Shown: positions 57,985-64,000 of the stretch, piece after piece
How the letters are laid out: each line of letters starts with the position of its first letter
How positions within the stretch are numbered: the stretch's first letter is position 1
Origin: Synechococcus sp. Cruz-7E5
Lineage (GTDB): Bacteria > Cyanobacteriota > Cyanobacteriia > PCC-6307 > Cyanobiaceae
NCBI RefSeq assembly: GCF_024345995.1
Contig: NZ_JAGQCE010000006.1
Location: 1-64,000 of the forward strand
DNA: 64,000 nt
Direction of reading: 5' to 3'
Made by a program: the position numbers and the translations under genes
The notes under the pieces: model-generated
Database searches by the model: none
What the model saw: only the letters and a program-made list of their open reading frames with translations
What the model was told of the DNA's origin: nothing

Positions 57985-59136
57985 ATGCAGGACAAGCTCA
58001 CCCTGATGATCCCCGGCCCCACTCCGGTGCCGGAGACCGTCCTGCTGGCCATGAGCCGCCACCCGATCGGCCATCGCAGCGGTGAATTCCAGTCGATCGT
58101 GAAGCACACCACCGCGCAGCTCAAGTGGCTGCACCAGACGAGCGGTGATGTGCTGGCCCTCACCGGCAGCGGCACCGCCGCGATGGAGGCCGGCATCATC
58201 AATGTGTTGAGCCGGGGCGACAAGGTTCTCTGCGGGGACAACGGCAAGTTCGGCGAGCGCTGGGTGAAGGTGGCCAGGGCCTACGGCCTGGAGGTGGAGG
58301 TGATCCGCGCCGACTGGGGCCAGCCCCTTGATCCGGAGGCCTTCCGCCTGGCCCTCGCAGCCGACAGCGATAAGAAGATCCGCGCGGTGATCCTCACCCA
58401 CTCGGAAACCTCCACCGGGGTGATCAACGACCTGGAGACGATCGCCCGTCATGTCCATGCCCATGGCCAGGCTCTGGTTGTGGCTGACTGCGTCACCAGC
58501 CTGGGGGCCTGCCCGGTGCCGGTGGATGCCTGGGGCCTGGATGTGGTGGGCTCAGGCTCCCAGAAGGGATACATGATGCCGCCGGGCCTGGCCTTCGTGG
58601 CGATGAGCGAGCGCGCCTGGGAAGCGCACAAGCGCTCCGATCTGCCCAAGTTCTACCTGGACCTGGGCAAGTACCGGAAATCAGCCGCTGCCGACAGCAA
58701 TCCATTCACGCCTCCGGTGACGCTGTATTACGCCCTGGAAGCAGCCCTGGGAATGATGGAACAGGAAGGACTGGACGCCATTTTCGCTCGCCATGCCCGG
58801 CTGCAGCGGGCCACCCAGGCGGCCATGCGCGCCATCGGCCTGCCTCTCTACGCCGCTGAGGGCCACGGCAGCCCGGCGATCACAGCGGTGGCCCCCGAGG
58901 GTCTGGACGCCGAGGTCCTGCGCAAGGCGATCAAGGAGCGCTACGACATCCTGCTGGCGGGCGGCCAGGATCACCTCAAGGGCAAGGTTTTCCGCATCGG
59001 CCACCTGGGCTTCGTCTGCGATCGCGACGTCCTAACCGTGGTGGCCGCCATCGAGGCGACCCTGCAGGAGCTGGGCGCTACCCGGCAGCCGGTGGGGGCT
59101 GGCCTTGCCGCGGCGGCCCGGGAACTGACGATCTGA
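57985..59136 (+). CDS. Serine/alanine-glyoxylate aminotransferase family protein
   Basis: 383 aa from ATG 57985. KLTLMIPGPTPVPETVLLAMSRHPIGHRSGEF is the class V aminotransferase start. LTGSGTAAMEAGI, HSETSTGVINDLE, ADCVTSLGACPVPVDAWGLD and the PLP lysine in GSGSQKGYMMPPGLA follow, then the RIGHLGFVCDRDVL segment near the end. It would transaminate glyoxylate with serine or alanine in photorespiratory glycolate recycling. Related enzymes include the soluble hydrogenase small subunit name still used in cyanobacterial annotation. A perfect hairpin lies 9 bp behind the stop. Confidence 0.93.
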   Translation: MQDKLTLMIPGPTPVPETVLLAMSRHPIGHRSGEFQSIVKHTTAQLKWLHQTSGDVLALTGSGTAAMEAGIINVLSRGDKVLCGDNGKFGERWVKVARAYGLEVEVIRADWGQPLDPEAFRLALAADSDKKIRAVILTHSETSTGVINDLETIARHVHAHGQALVVADCVTSLGACPVPVDAWGLDVVGSGSQKGYMMPPGLAFVAMSERAWEAHKRSDLPKFYLDLGKYRKSAAADSNPFTPPVTLYYALEAALGMMEQEGLDAIFARHARLQRATQAAMRAIGLPLYAAEGHGSPAITAVAPEGLDAEVLRKAIKERYDILLAGGQDHLKGKVFRIGHLGFVCDRDVLTVVAAIEATLQELGATRQPVGAGLAAAARELTI

Positions 59137-59145
59137 GGCACAGAC

Positions 59146-59173
59146 GGACTGCTGGGGCTTGGCTCAGCAGTCC
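59146..59173 (+). terminator. Terminator hairpin behind the aminotransferase gene
   Basis: GGACTGCTG (59146-59154) is the exact complement of CAGCAGTCC (59165-59173) with a 10 nt loop, starting 9 bp after the stop codon. The 9 bp stem is followed by ATTT, a short T-run. It also overlaps the promoter region of the tRNA gene. Confidence 0.65.
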
Positions 59174-59177
59174 ATTT

Positions 59178-59185
59178 GCTAAGAT
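59178..59185 (+). promoter_or_regulatory. Extended -10 promoter of tRNA-Gly
   Basis: TGCTAAGAT fits the extended -10 pattern TGnTAnnnT. The TAAGAT box (59180-59185) ends 8 bp before the tRNA 5' end. A weak -35-like TTGGCT lies at 59159-59164 with a 15 bp spacer. Confidence 0.5.
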
Positions 59186-59193
59186 GAAAAAAT

Positions 59194-59265
59194 GCGGGTG
59201 TAATTCAGTGGTAGAATGTCAGCTTCCCAAGCTGAACGTCGCCGGTTCGAGTCCGGTCACCCGCT
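59194..59265 (+). tRNA. tRNA-Gly (CCC)
   Basis: 72 nt cloverleaf. Acceptor arm GCGGGTG pairs with CACCCGC (59258-59264); discriminator T. The anticodon stem TCAGC/GCTGA (59219-59223 and 59231-59235) encloses loop TTCCCAA with anticodon CCC at 59226-59228, reading GGG. The T arm contains GGTTCGAGTCC. CCA is not encoded. It is a single tRNA between an aminotransferase gene and small hypotheticals. Confidence 0.95.
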
Positions 59266-59298
59266 TGCGCAAAGAAGAAATTCATCAGCTTCACCCTC

Positions 59299-59490
59299 TC
59301 AGGATCTGGGCTTGATCACCTGGAGAATCTGAGGCCCGATGCTGCCGGCACGCCGCTCGCAATCCAGAGACTTCAGAACAGCCTTGGCCGCTTCAACAAC
59401 ATCACCACGCAGGGCTGCAGCCTCAGCATGGGATTCATGCTTGGCCGCATCCCGCAGGAACTGGCTTCGTTGCTCTGATCCCTGTGACAT
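59299..59490 (-). CDS. Small conserved picocyanobacterial protein
   Basis: 63 aa from ATG 59490 (MSQGSEQRSQFLRDAAKHES). It is a charged, helical, soluble chain with SHAEAAALRGDVVEAAKAVLKSLDCERRAGSIGPQ. There is no signal peptide or motif. The frame extends slightly further upstream but the ATG fits best. It lies 33 bp downstream of the tRNA on the opposite strand. Function unknown. Confidence 0.6.
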   Translation of the reverse strand: MSQGSEQRSQFLRDAAKHESHAEAAALRGDVVEAAKAVLKSLDCERRAGSIGPQILQVIKPRS

Positions 59491-59616
59491 GGCGATCGAA
59501 GATCGCGTTTGAACCGCAAGCACAACAACAAATCAATCTTCGGCCACTTTAACGGATGAGCGAGAAGTTGACTTGAAAGAGAGATGAATGCAGACAGGTT
59601 GGGACGAACTCAGGTG

Positions 59617-59790
59617 TCAGGTGCCTGGCTCTTCACCCAGATCACCGAGGACATCGATCTGGGACCGCAGCTGGTCGGCCCGACTGGTGTCACCACGGCT
59701 GATGGCGATGGCCAAGGCAAATTCCAGCTTCTCGAGCTGGTGGCCACCTTCGATGTAGCCAGGACGGTGGATGGAAGAATGGGGTGGCAT
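59617..59790 (-). CDS. Small conserved hypothetical protein
   Basis: 57 aa from ATG 59790, with a purine-rich GGGGGG just upstream; ATG 59838 (73 aa) or 59856 are longer options. The chain PPHSSIHRPGYIEGGHQLEKLE continues into an amphipathic helix ALAIAISRGDTSRADQLRSQI, of the type seen in small picocyanobacterial proteins. It ends EEPGT. The 126 bp and 127 bp flanking gaps show no other gene. Function unknown. Confidence 0.55.
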   Translation of the reverse strand: MPPHSSIHRPGYIEGGHQLEKLEFALAIAISRGDTSRADQLRSQIDVLGDLGEEPGT

Positions 59791-59917
59791 AGACCCCCCG
59801 TTACGGGGCAGGGGGCAGGCCGGATAAATGCTGGCCATGGTTGTTTTTCTTTTCATTCTGCCACTCAGGACAAGGCCACTGCCAGCTTGAGTGATAAGGA
59901 CACGCCAGGAATTTGGC

Positions 59918-60208
59918 TCAGGCGGCCAGATCCAGCTCCTGCGGCGGGGCAGGCTTGAGCCCCGCTGGAGCGGACATAGGGGCTGACGTCTCGAGCAGTT
60001 GGCGGCAGTCCCGCAGCAGCACCTCCACATTGGAGAGCGCCTGCAGTTGATCGGACTGCGGCTGCTGGTCATCCTCCAGCGCCATCTCCAGCAGGCCAAG
60101 CCGTTGCTCCAGATGCACCAGCCGGTGCGACAAGGCCGCCACCGTCTGGGCGAGATCTTCGGCCGTGCGGGTGATGCGGAACGACACCGATTCAGGGGCC
60201 ATGGCCAT
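59918..60208 (-). CDS. Small coiled-coil conserved hypothetical protein
   Basis: 96 aa from ATG 60208; ATG 60202 is the next choice, and the frame is open to 60253. It opens PESVSFRITRTAEDLAQTVAAL and carries a leucine-rich coiled-coil stretch HRLVHLEQRLGLLEMALEDD, then LQALSNVEVLLRDCRQLLE. The end is Pro/Ala-rich. No signal peptide. It is divergent from the AbrB-family gene. Function unknown. Confidence 0.6.
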   Translation of the reverse strand: MAMAPESVSFRITRTAEDLAQTVAALSHRLVHLEQRLGLLEMALEDDQQPQSDQLQALSNVEVLLRDCRQLLETSAPMSAPAGLKPAPPQELDLAA

Positions 60209-60294
60209 CGAGCCAAGAAGGCCGATCACAACACAGAACCGCCCAACGCTCAAGCCATCTCCCAGACTGAGGCGTCCTGGCGTCTCGTGCGGGC

Positions 60295-60816
60295 ATGTCC
60301 AGCCTGGCCACTCTGGCGATCTACATCCTGGCCGGTCTGGGCGGTGGCTTGCTTGCCCTGCGGACGGGAATTCCGGCGGCGCCCCTGGCGGGCGCCCTGC
60401 TCGGCGCGAGCCTGGTGAGCATGAGCGGGCACTGGGATGCGGCCCACTGGCCCCCTGGGACCCGCACGGGCCTGGAGATCGCGATCGGCACCGTGATCGG
60501 CACCGGCCTCACCAGTGCAGCGCTGACGGAACTGCGGCACCTGTGGCGGCCGGCGATCCTGATCACCGTCACCCTGGTGGCCACAGGCCTGGTGGTCGGC
60601 CTCTGGAGCAGCCGGCTGCTGGGTGTGGATCCGATCATCACCCTGCTGGGGGCCGCCCCTGGCGGCATCAGCGGCATGAGTCTGGTGGGCGCTGAATTCG
60701 GTGTCGGTGCCGCCGTTGCGGCCCTGCACGCGGTCCGGCTGATCACGGTGCTGCTGGTGCTGCCGATGGTGATCAGGTTTGTCCTGTCATTCACAGCTGG
60801 TCATTCCTCCAGTTGA
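60295..60816 (+). CDS. AbrB-family (PF05145) membrane protein
   Basis: 173 aa. Five or so transmembrane helices fill the chain. It starts LATLAIYILAGLGGGLLALRTGIPAAPLAGALLGA and has the conserved GAAPGGISGMSLVGAEFGVGAAVAALHAVRLITVLLVLP near the C-terminus. The family (AbrB duplicated membrane region, also called ammonia-monooxygenase-like) is usually about 350 aa with two such units; this protein is one unit long, as in other picocyanobacteria. Function unknown. Confidence 0.8.
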   Translation: MSSLATLAIYILAGLGGGLLALRTGIPAAPLAGALLGASLVSMSGHWDAAHWPPGTRTGLEIAIGTVIGTGLTSAALTELRHLWRPAILITVTLVATGLVVGLWSSRLLGVDPIITLLGAAPGGISGMSLVGAEFGVGAAVAALHAVRLITVLLVLPMVIRFVLSFTAGHSSS

Positions 60817-60897
60817 CGAGCCCGAGGGCCGCCCCCTCGACAGTTCGGAGTCGACCGATACGTTGGTGCCCGATGCCTGGCTCCACGCTCCGATTAA

Positions 60898-61401
60898 ATG
60901 CTCTCCCGTCTCCTCTGCCCCCGACCGACTGCAACGGAGCCCAAGAGGGGCCCCAGGCTGAAGTGGGCTCTGCGGCGGATCCTGGCGCCCTCCCTGGTGC
61001 TTATGGCCAGCCCGCTGCCTTTGCTGAGCCAGCCTGTGCTGCTGGCCCAGGTCAGCCAGCCGGACCCCAGCAATCCCGCCAACAAGGGCGCCGAGGTGTA
61101 TTGCTTCATGCGCAAGGCCGGCAATGACCACGAGGTGAGCTGGAGCGCCGCCTACGCCCTGATCAAACGCCAGAGCGCCAGTCTGTTCAAGACCTCTCCT
61201 GAACATGCCGCCGTGATGATCACCGAGGCAGTGGTCAAGTCCCCCGATGCCTTCCCCGACTGCGGCCGCTTCCTCGGAGCCCTCTACGGCAGTGAAAAGC
61301 CCGCACCGCTCAGAACCGACATCCCCGCGAGCGGCAGCACCGGCCCTATTGCCATCCCCAGCGGCGGCGGAACCACACGCCATGACCGCTATTCCTACTG
61401 A
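60898..61401 (+). CDS. Secreted DUF6554-type protein
   Basis: 167 aa. A basic N-terminus is followed by a hydrophobic signal (LVLMASPLPLLSQPVLLA, about res 33-50). The conserved domain reads GAEVYCFMRKAGNDHEVSWSAAYALIKRQSASLFKTSPEHAAVMITEAVV and DCGRFLGALYGSEKP. This matches a cyanobacterial secreted family of unknown role (DUF6554). Two cysteines (CFMRK, DCGRF) could form a disulfide. Its last 20 bp overlap the next gene. Confidence 0.78.
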   Translation: MLSRLLCPRPTATEPKRGPRLKWALRRILAPSLVLMASPLPLLSQPVLLAQVSQPDPSNPANKGAEVYCFMRKAGNDHEVSWSAAYALIKRQSASLFKTSPEHAAVMITEAVVKSPDAFPDCGRFLGALYGSEKPAPLRTDIPASGSTGPIAIPSGGGTTRHDRYSY

Positions 61402-61813
61402 TTTCCTTCGCGAGGAACCCCATCGGGCCCTGTGGTGCACCGCCCTGGCGCTGACCCTGGCCCTGGGCGGTTGTGCGGCGGCGGCACCCCCGACCTCGGA
61501 CTCTCCACGGCTGCGCCAGGACGAGTGCCTCGATGAGGTCAAGGTGGATCGGCTGGATGAGGCCCTGGAGAACTGCGACAAGGTGGTGAACGCTTTCCCG
61601 CTCGAGGCCCGTCCCCTCAGCGACCGTTTTGTGATCCACACCCTCAGGGGTGAGCAGACCAGGGCCTGCCAGGACATCGAGAGGGCAGCGGAGCTGCTCA
61701 AGGCCACCAGCAACGGCGAACCGGCGAAGGATGCCGAAGATCCCCAACTGGTCACCGACATTGGTGTGCGCCAGGAAAGCTGCCGTGACATACCGGCCGC
61801 CGCGGCCCCCTGA
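61382..61813 (+). CDS. Probable lipoprotein of unknown function
   Basis: 143 aa from ATG 61382, inside the end of the preceding secreted-protein gene. The N-terminus has WCTALALTLALGGCAAA, a lipobox-like LGGC at about res 30. The mature part is acidic with spaced cysteines (DECLD, NCDKVV, RACQDI, ESCRDI), four in all, suggesting disulfides. TPR-like spacing (LDEALENCDKVVNAFPLEARPLSDR) is possible. It converges with the helicase gene at 1 bp. Confidence 0.65.
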   Translation: MTAIPTDFLREEPHRALWCTALALTLALGGCAAAAPPTSDSPRLRQDECLDEVKVDRLDEALENCDKVVNAFPLEARPLSDRFVIHTLRGEQTRACQDIERAAELLKATSNGEPAKDAEDPQLVTDIGVRQESCRDIPAAAAP

Positions 61814-61814
61814 C

Positions 61815-63431
61815 TCACCAGGCCTCCAGCAACTGGCGCACCATCGCCGGCAGGGCCTGGCGGCGCAGGATCGCCTGACGTCCCCCCAGGGCCAGGGCAA
61901 TCCGCTCGGCCTTGCTGGCAATCAGCCCATCCACCAGCTGATCGGCCACGCCCAGCTGCAGCCAGTGAGTGGTGAGGGGCCCGGTCATGCCGATGCGATG
62001 GGCACGGTCCTCCGCCTGCTCGGTGTCGCCCGGGGTCCAGGGCCTCTCCAGCAGGACCACGTGGCTGGCACGGTGCAGGGTGAAGCCGAGGCCCGCCACC
62101 GCAAAGGTGGCCACCAGCAGGGGCACCCGGCCCGCCTGGAAGGACTCCACCTGGCGCTGCCGCTGCGGCGGCCTTAGCCGGCCTGTGAGCACGGCACCAC
62201 CCAGGTTCGCGGCCAGCCGCTCGGCAGGGGCCACGAAAGCCGTGAACACCACCACCGCCGCGCCGCCTGCAAGCAGCTCCGTCACCAGAGCCTGGGCTGC
62301 CGGCAGTTTGTATGCAGCTCCGATCTGCCTGAGGGCCGTGAGCATCGCCAGGGATTCCGCATCGCGGCGCACCTCGCCGCGGGCGGCCCGCAGGCGGTAG
62401 TGCTCCACACGCTGCTGCAATTCATGCTCGAACCCCTGGGCCTGGCTGGGATCGAGTGTCACGGGGCAGATCAGGCGGCGCTTTGGGGGGAGGTCGAGGC
62501 AATCCTGCTTGCGCCTGTGCAGCACCAGTGGCTGAATCAGACGGTGCAGATCCTCCAGGCGTTCAGCGCCGTTGGCCTGCCAGTGGCGGCGCCCGCCGCT
62601 TTCGCGCCAATGGCCCTGGCAGTAGGTCTGCTCAAAGCTGAGCTGATCCCGCCCGAGGGGGTGATCGATCGCCGCCAGCAGGGGGAACAGCTGCGATGGG
62701 CGGCCGTTCTTCATCGGGGTGCCGCTCAGAAGCCAGATCGCCCGCAGGCGCGGATGACGGGCCAGGCGCAGCAGCGCCCGGGTGCGCAATGCCCCCAGAT
62801 TCTGCGCGAAGTGGGCCTCATCCACGATCAGGACGGTGCCGGCGGGGGGCAGCTCCACTGGCAGCAGCGCCCAGCTGAACAGCTCCACGGCCAGTTCCAG
62901 GGCCAGGGACTCCTGCCGCCAGAGATCGTGAAGACCCACCGGGGCCACCACGGCAATGCGGCAGTCGGCGCAGCGAGACAGGGACCGTGCCGCCACCAGA
63001 GCTGTGAGGGTCTTGCCGAGACCCATCGCATGGGCCAGCACCGCCCCACGGCGAGCAAGCAGCCAGCGAGCCGCCGTACGTTGGTGGCCGAAAAGCTGCC
63101 GCCCATCCGGCAAGGGATCATCCAGCTGGGCCGCGGCCACCAGCTGACGGTGCGGCGGCAGGGGGGGCAGGGGCTGGCGCAGCCAGGCCATCCACTGGGC
63201 CAGGTCGGGCTCGATCGCGAAGCGACCCGCCAGCAGTGCCTCCAGCTGACCTGCTGCCTCCAGCGGAAACTCCCAGCCAGGGCGCTGGGGCCGCCAGCGG
63301 CCCGCCGGCCTGATCCTGCGCAGCTGAGCCTGAGTGACCGGATCAAACGGCGAAATCACCTCGATCAGGCCGCAGGATCCAAGCCGCAGCTGGCAGCGTG
63401 ACGGCGTCCCTCGCGTGGCTCCCAGGGACAC
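61815..63431 (-). CDS. SNF2-family DNA helicase (SMARCAL1-like)
   Basis: 538 aa from GTG 63431. Residues 28-78 (SPFDPVTQAQLRRIRPAGRW and RPGWEFPLE) resemble a HARP-type DNA-binding repeat. The SNF2 core has GHQRTAARWLLARR, Walker A AHAMGLGKTLTA (Gly137-Thr141), DEAH box LIVDEAHFAQN (res 204-207), LLSGTPMKNGRPSQLFPLL and motif VI QAEDRAHRIGMTG. SMARCAL1-like enzymes anneal or remodel DNA ends and forks. The partner and target are unknown. It is divergent from the HNH gene with 132 bp between. Confidence 0.88.
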   Translation of the reverse strand: MSLGATRGTPSRCQLRLGSCGLIEVISPFDPVTQAQLRRIRPAGRWRPQRPGWEFPLEAAGQLEALLAGRFAIEPDLAQWMAWLRQPLPPLPPHRQLVAAAQLDDPLPDGRQLFGHQRTAARWLLARRGAVLAHAMGLGKTLTALVAARSLSRCADCRIAVVAPVGLHDLWRQESLALELAVELFSWALLPVELPPAGTVLIVDEAHFAQNLGALRTRALLRLARHPRLRAIWLLSGTPMKNGRPSQLFPLLAAIDHPLGRDQLSFEQTYCQGHWRESGGRRHWQANGAERLEDLHRLIQPLVLHRRKQDCLDLPPKRRLICPVTLDPSQAQGFEHELQQRVEHYRLRAARGEVRRDAESLAMLTALRQIGAAYKLPAAQALVTELLAGGAAVVVFTAFVAPAERLAANLGGAVLTGRLRPPQRQRQVESFQAGRVPLLVATFAVAGLGFTLHRASHVVLLERPWTPGDTEQAEDRAHRIGMTGPLTTHWLQLGVADQLVDGLIASKAERIALALGGRQAILRRQALPAMVRQLLEAW

Positions 63432-63563
63432 CGCCGCGCTTCATGGATGCGAAGTCTAGTCAGACTGCCACCGTGAACCAGCCTTGGCGATCAGCTTGGG
63501 GAATTGAAGTCGTCGACACATTGACAGAACAGAAGCCATGGGCAAACTGTCCGCAACCGAGGC

Positions 63564-63980
63564 ATGGGAATGCAGGTCAGGGATGCGGTCTTCCTTGAGG
63601 ATCTCTGCCCCAAGTTGCGTGTAAGGCGCTGGAGACAATCCCTGCACAAACAGACCCAACATCGCTGTATTTACTGCGGCAGTCGTTCCGAATCGATTGA
63701 TCATCTGCTGCCACGCTGCCGCGGCGGTCTGAGCGTGACCGAAAACTGCGTTCCCGCCTGCCTGGCCTGCAACGGCCACAAAAGCGACGCCGATGCCTTC
63801 GACTGGTACCGGCGTCAGCGCTTTTACGACCCACGCCGGGCAATGGCGATCCGGGCCTGGATGGATGGTGACCTGCGTCTGGCCGTACGCCTGCTGCAGT
63901 GGGCCACTCCCGAACCAGCGGCAGCAATCCAGGGCTCGGTCCTGCCCCAGGGCCCGACCATGACCCTGCAGGCTGCCTGA
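63564..63980 (+). CDS. HNH endonuclease
   Basis: 138 aa from ATG 63564; ATG 63570 is also possible. The HNH core is CIYCGSRSESIDHLLPRCRGGLSVTENCVPACLACNGHKSD, with two CxxC zinc pairs and the DH and N residues of the nuclease site. AMAIRAWMDGDLRLAVRLLQW follows. Small HNH proteins of this type are conserved in picocyanobacteria and are not necessarily restriction enzymes. It lies next to an SNF2 helicase gene on the other strand. Confidence 0.88.
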   Translation: MGMQVRDAVFLEDLCPKLRVRRWRQSLHKQTQHRCIYCGSRSESIDHLLPRCRGGLSVTENCVPACLACNGHKSDADAFDWYRRQRFYDPRRAMAIRAWMDGDLRLAVRLLQWATPEPAAAIQGSVLPQGPTMTLQAA

Positions 63981-64000
63981 AGCCAAGAGGCAGTCCATAA

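Overview
The window is GC-rich chromosomal DNA (roughly 65% GC by eye, dropping around 20.2-25.1 kb). It almost certainly comes from a unicellular picocyanobacterium of the Synechococcus/Cyanobium group. The evidence is photosynthesis and chloroplast-type genes (psbZ, a psb34-like small gene, a ycf23/DUF561 protein, a Ycf37-like TPR protein), cyanobacterial membrane-lipid genes (sqdB, sqdX, an mgdA-type glucosyltransferase), four-ACT aspartate kinase, RNase J, and repeated copies of the cyanobacterial HIP1 octamer GCGATCGC. Genes are tightly packed with many 1-4 bp overlaps. No CRISPR array, insertion sequence, integrase or rRNA operon was seen.

Layout. 0.1-11.2 kb is a surface-glycan island with four sulfotransferase-like P-loop proteins (one fused to a GT2 glycosyltransferase), an acyltransferase-3 membrane protein and GT25, GT4, GT8-like and GT2 glycosyltransferases. 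A roughly 470 bp non-coding gap inside it may hold gene debris. 11.2-20.1 kb is mostly core: ribH, psbZ, mutS, a precorrin-8X methylmutase fused to a DUF6165-like domain, holA, lysC and a polyprenyl-phosphate sugar transferase. 20.2-27.7 kb, read on the minus strand directly behind uvrB, is the most unusual part. It holds a divergent full-length cyanophycin-synthetase-like protein (ATP-grasp plus Mur ligase), a shorter cyanophycin-synthetase-like ATP-grasp protein without a visible Mur P-loop, an alkaline-phosphatase-superfamily protein and a GT4 glycosyltransferase that appears to start at CTG inside a CTGA overlap. I infer a pathway that makes and modifies an amino-acid-containing polymer or conjugate; this is a hypothesis.

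27.7-46.5 kb carries uvrB, a holin-family membrane protein, ycf23, tilS, a TPR-like protein, rnj, dapA-asd (lysine/threonine branch), tig-clpP-clpX (protein folding and turnover), an LRAT-type protein, dnaX, mgdA and a SpoIID-domain protein. 46.6-57.9 kb has rpmI-rplT, a Ycf37-like protein, a secreted protein, thiG, a psb34-like mini-gene, sqdB-sqdX (sulfolipid synthesis), mrdA (PBP2), two conserved hypotheticals, guaA and cbiD.

57.9-64 kb has a PLP aminotransferase of the serine/alanine-glyoxylate type, tRNA-Gly(CCC), a set of small cyanobacterial hypotheticals, an AbrB-family membrane protein, a DUF6554 secreted protein, a probable lipoprotein, an SNF2 helicase and an HNH endonuclease. Functional themes are surface sulfated glycans, a possible novel peptide polymer, glycolipid/sulfolipid supply for thylakoids, cobamide synthesis (cbiD, cobH) and housekeeping. 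Many start codons are GTG or TTG, and two genes (the GT at 20.2 kb and tilS) seem to need rarer starts.
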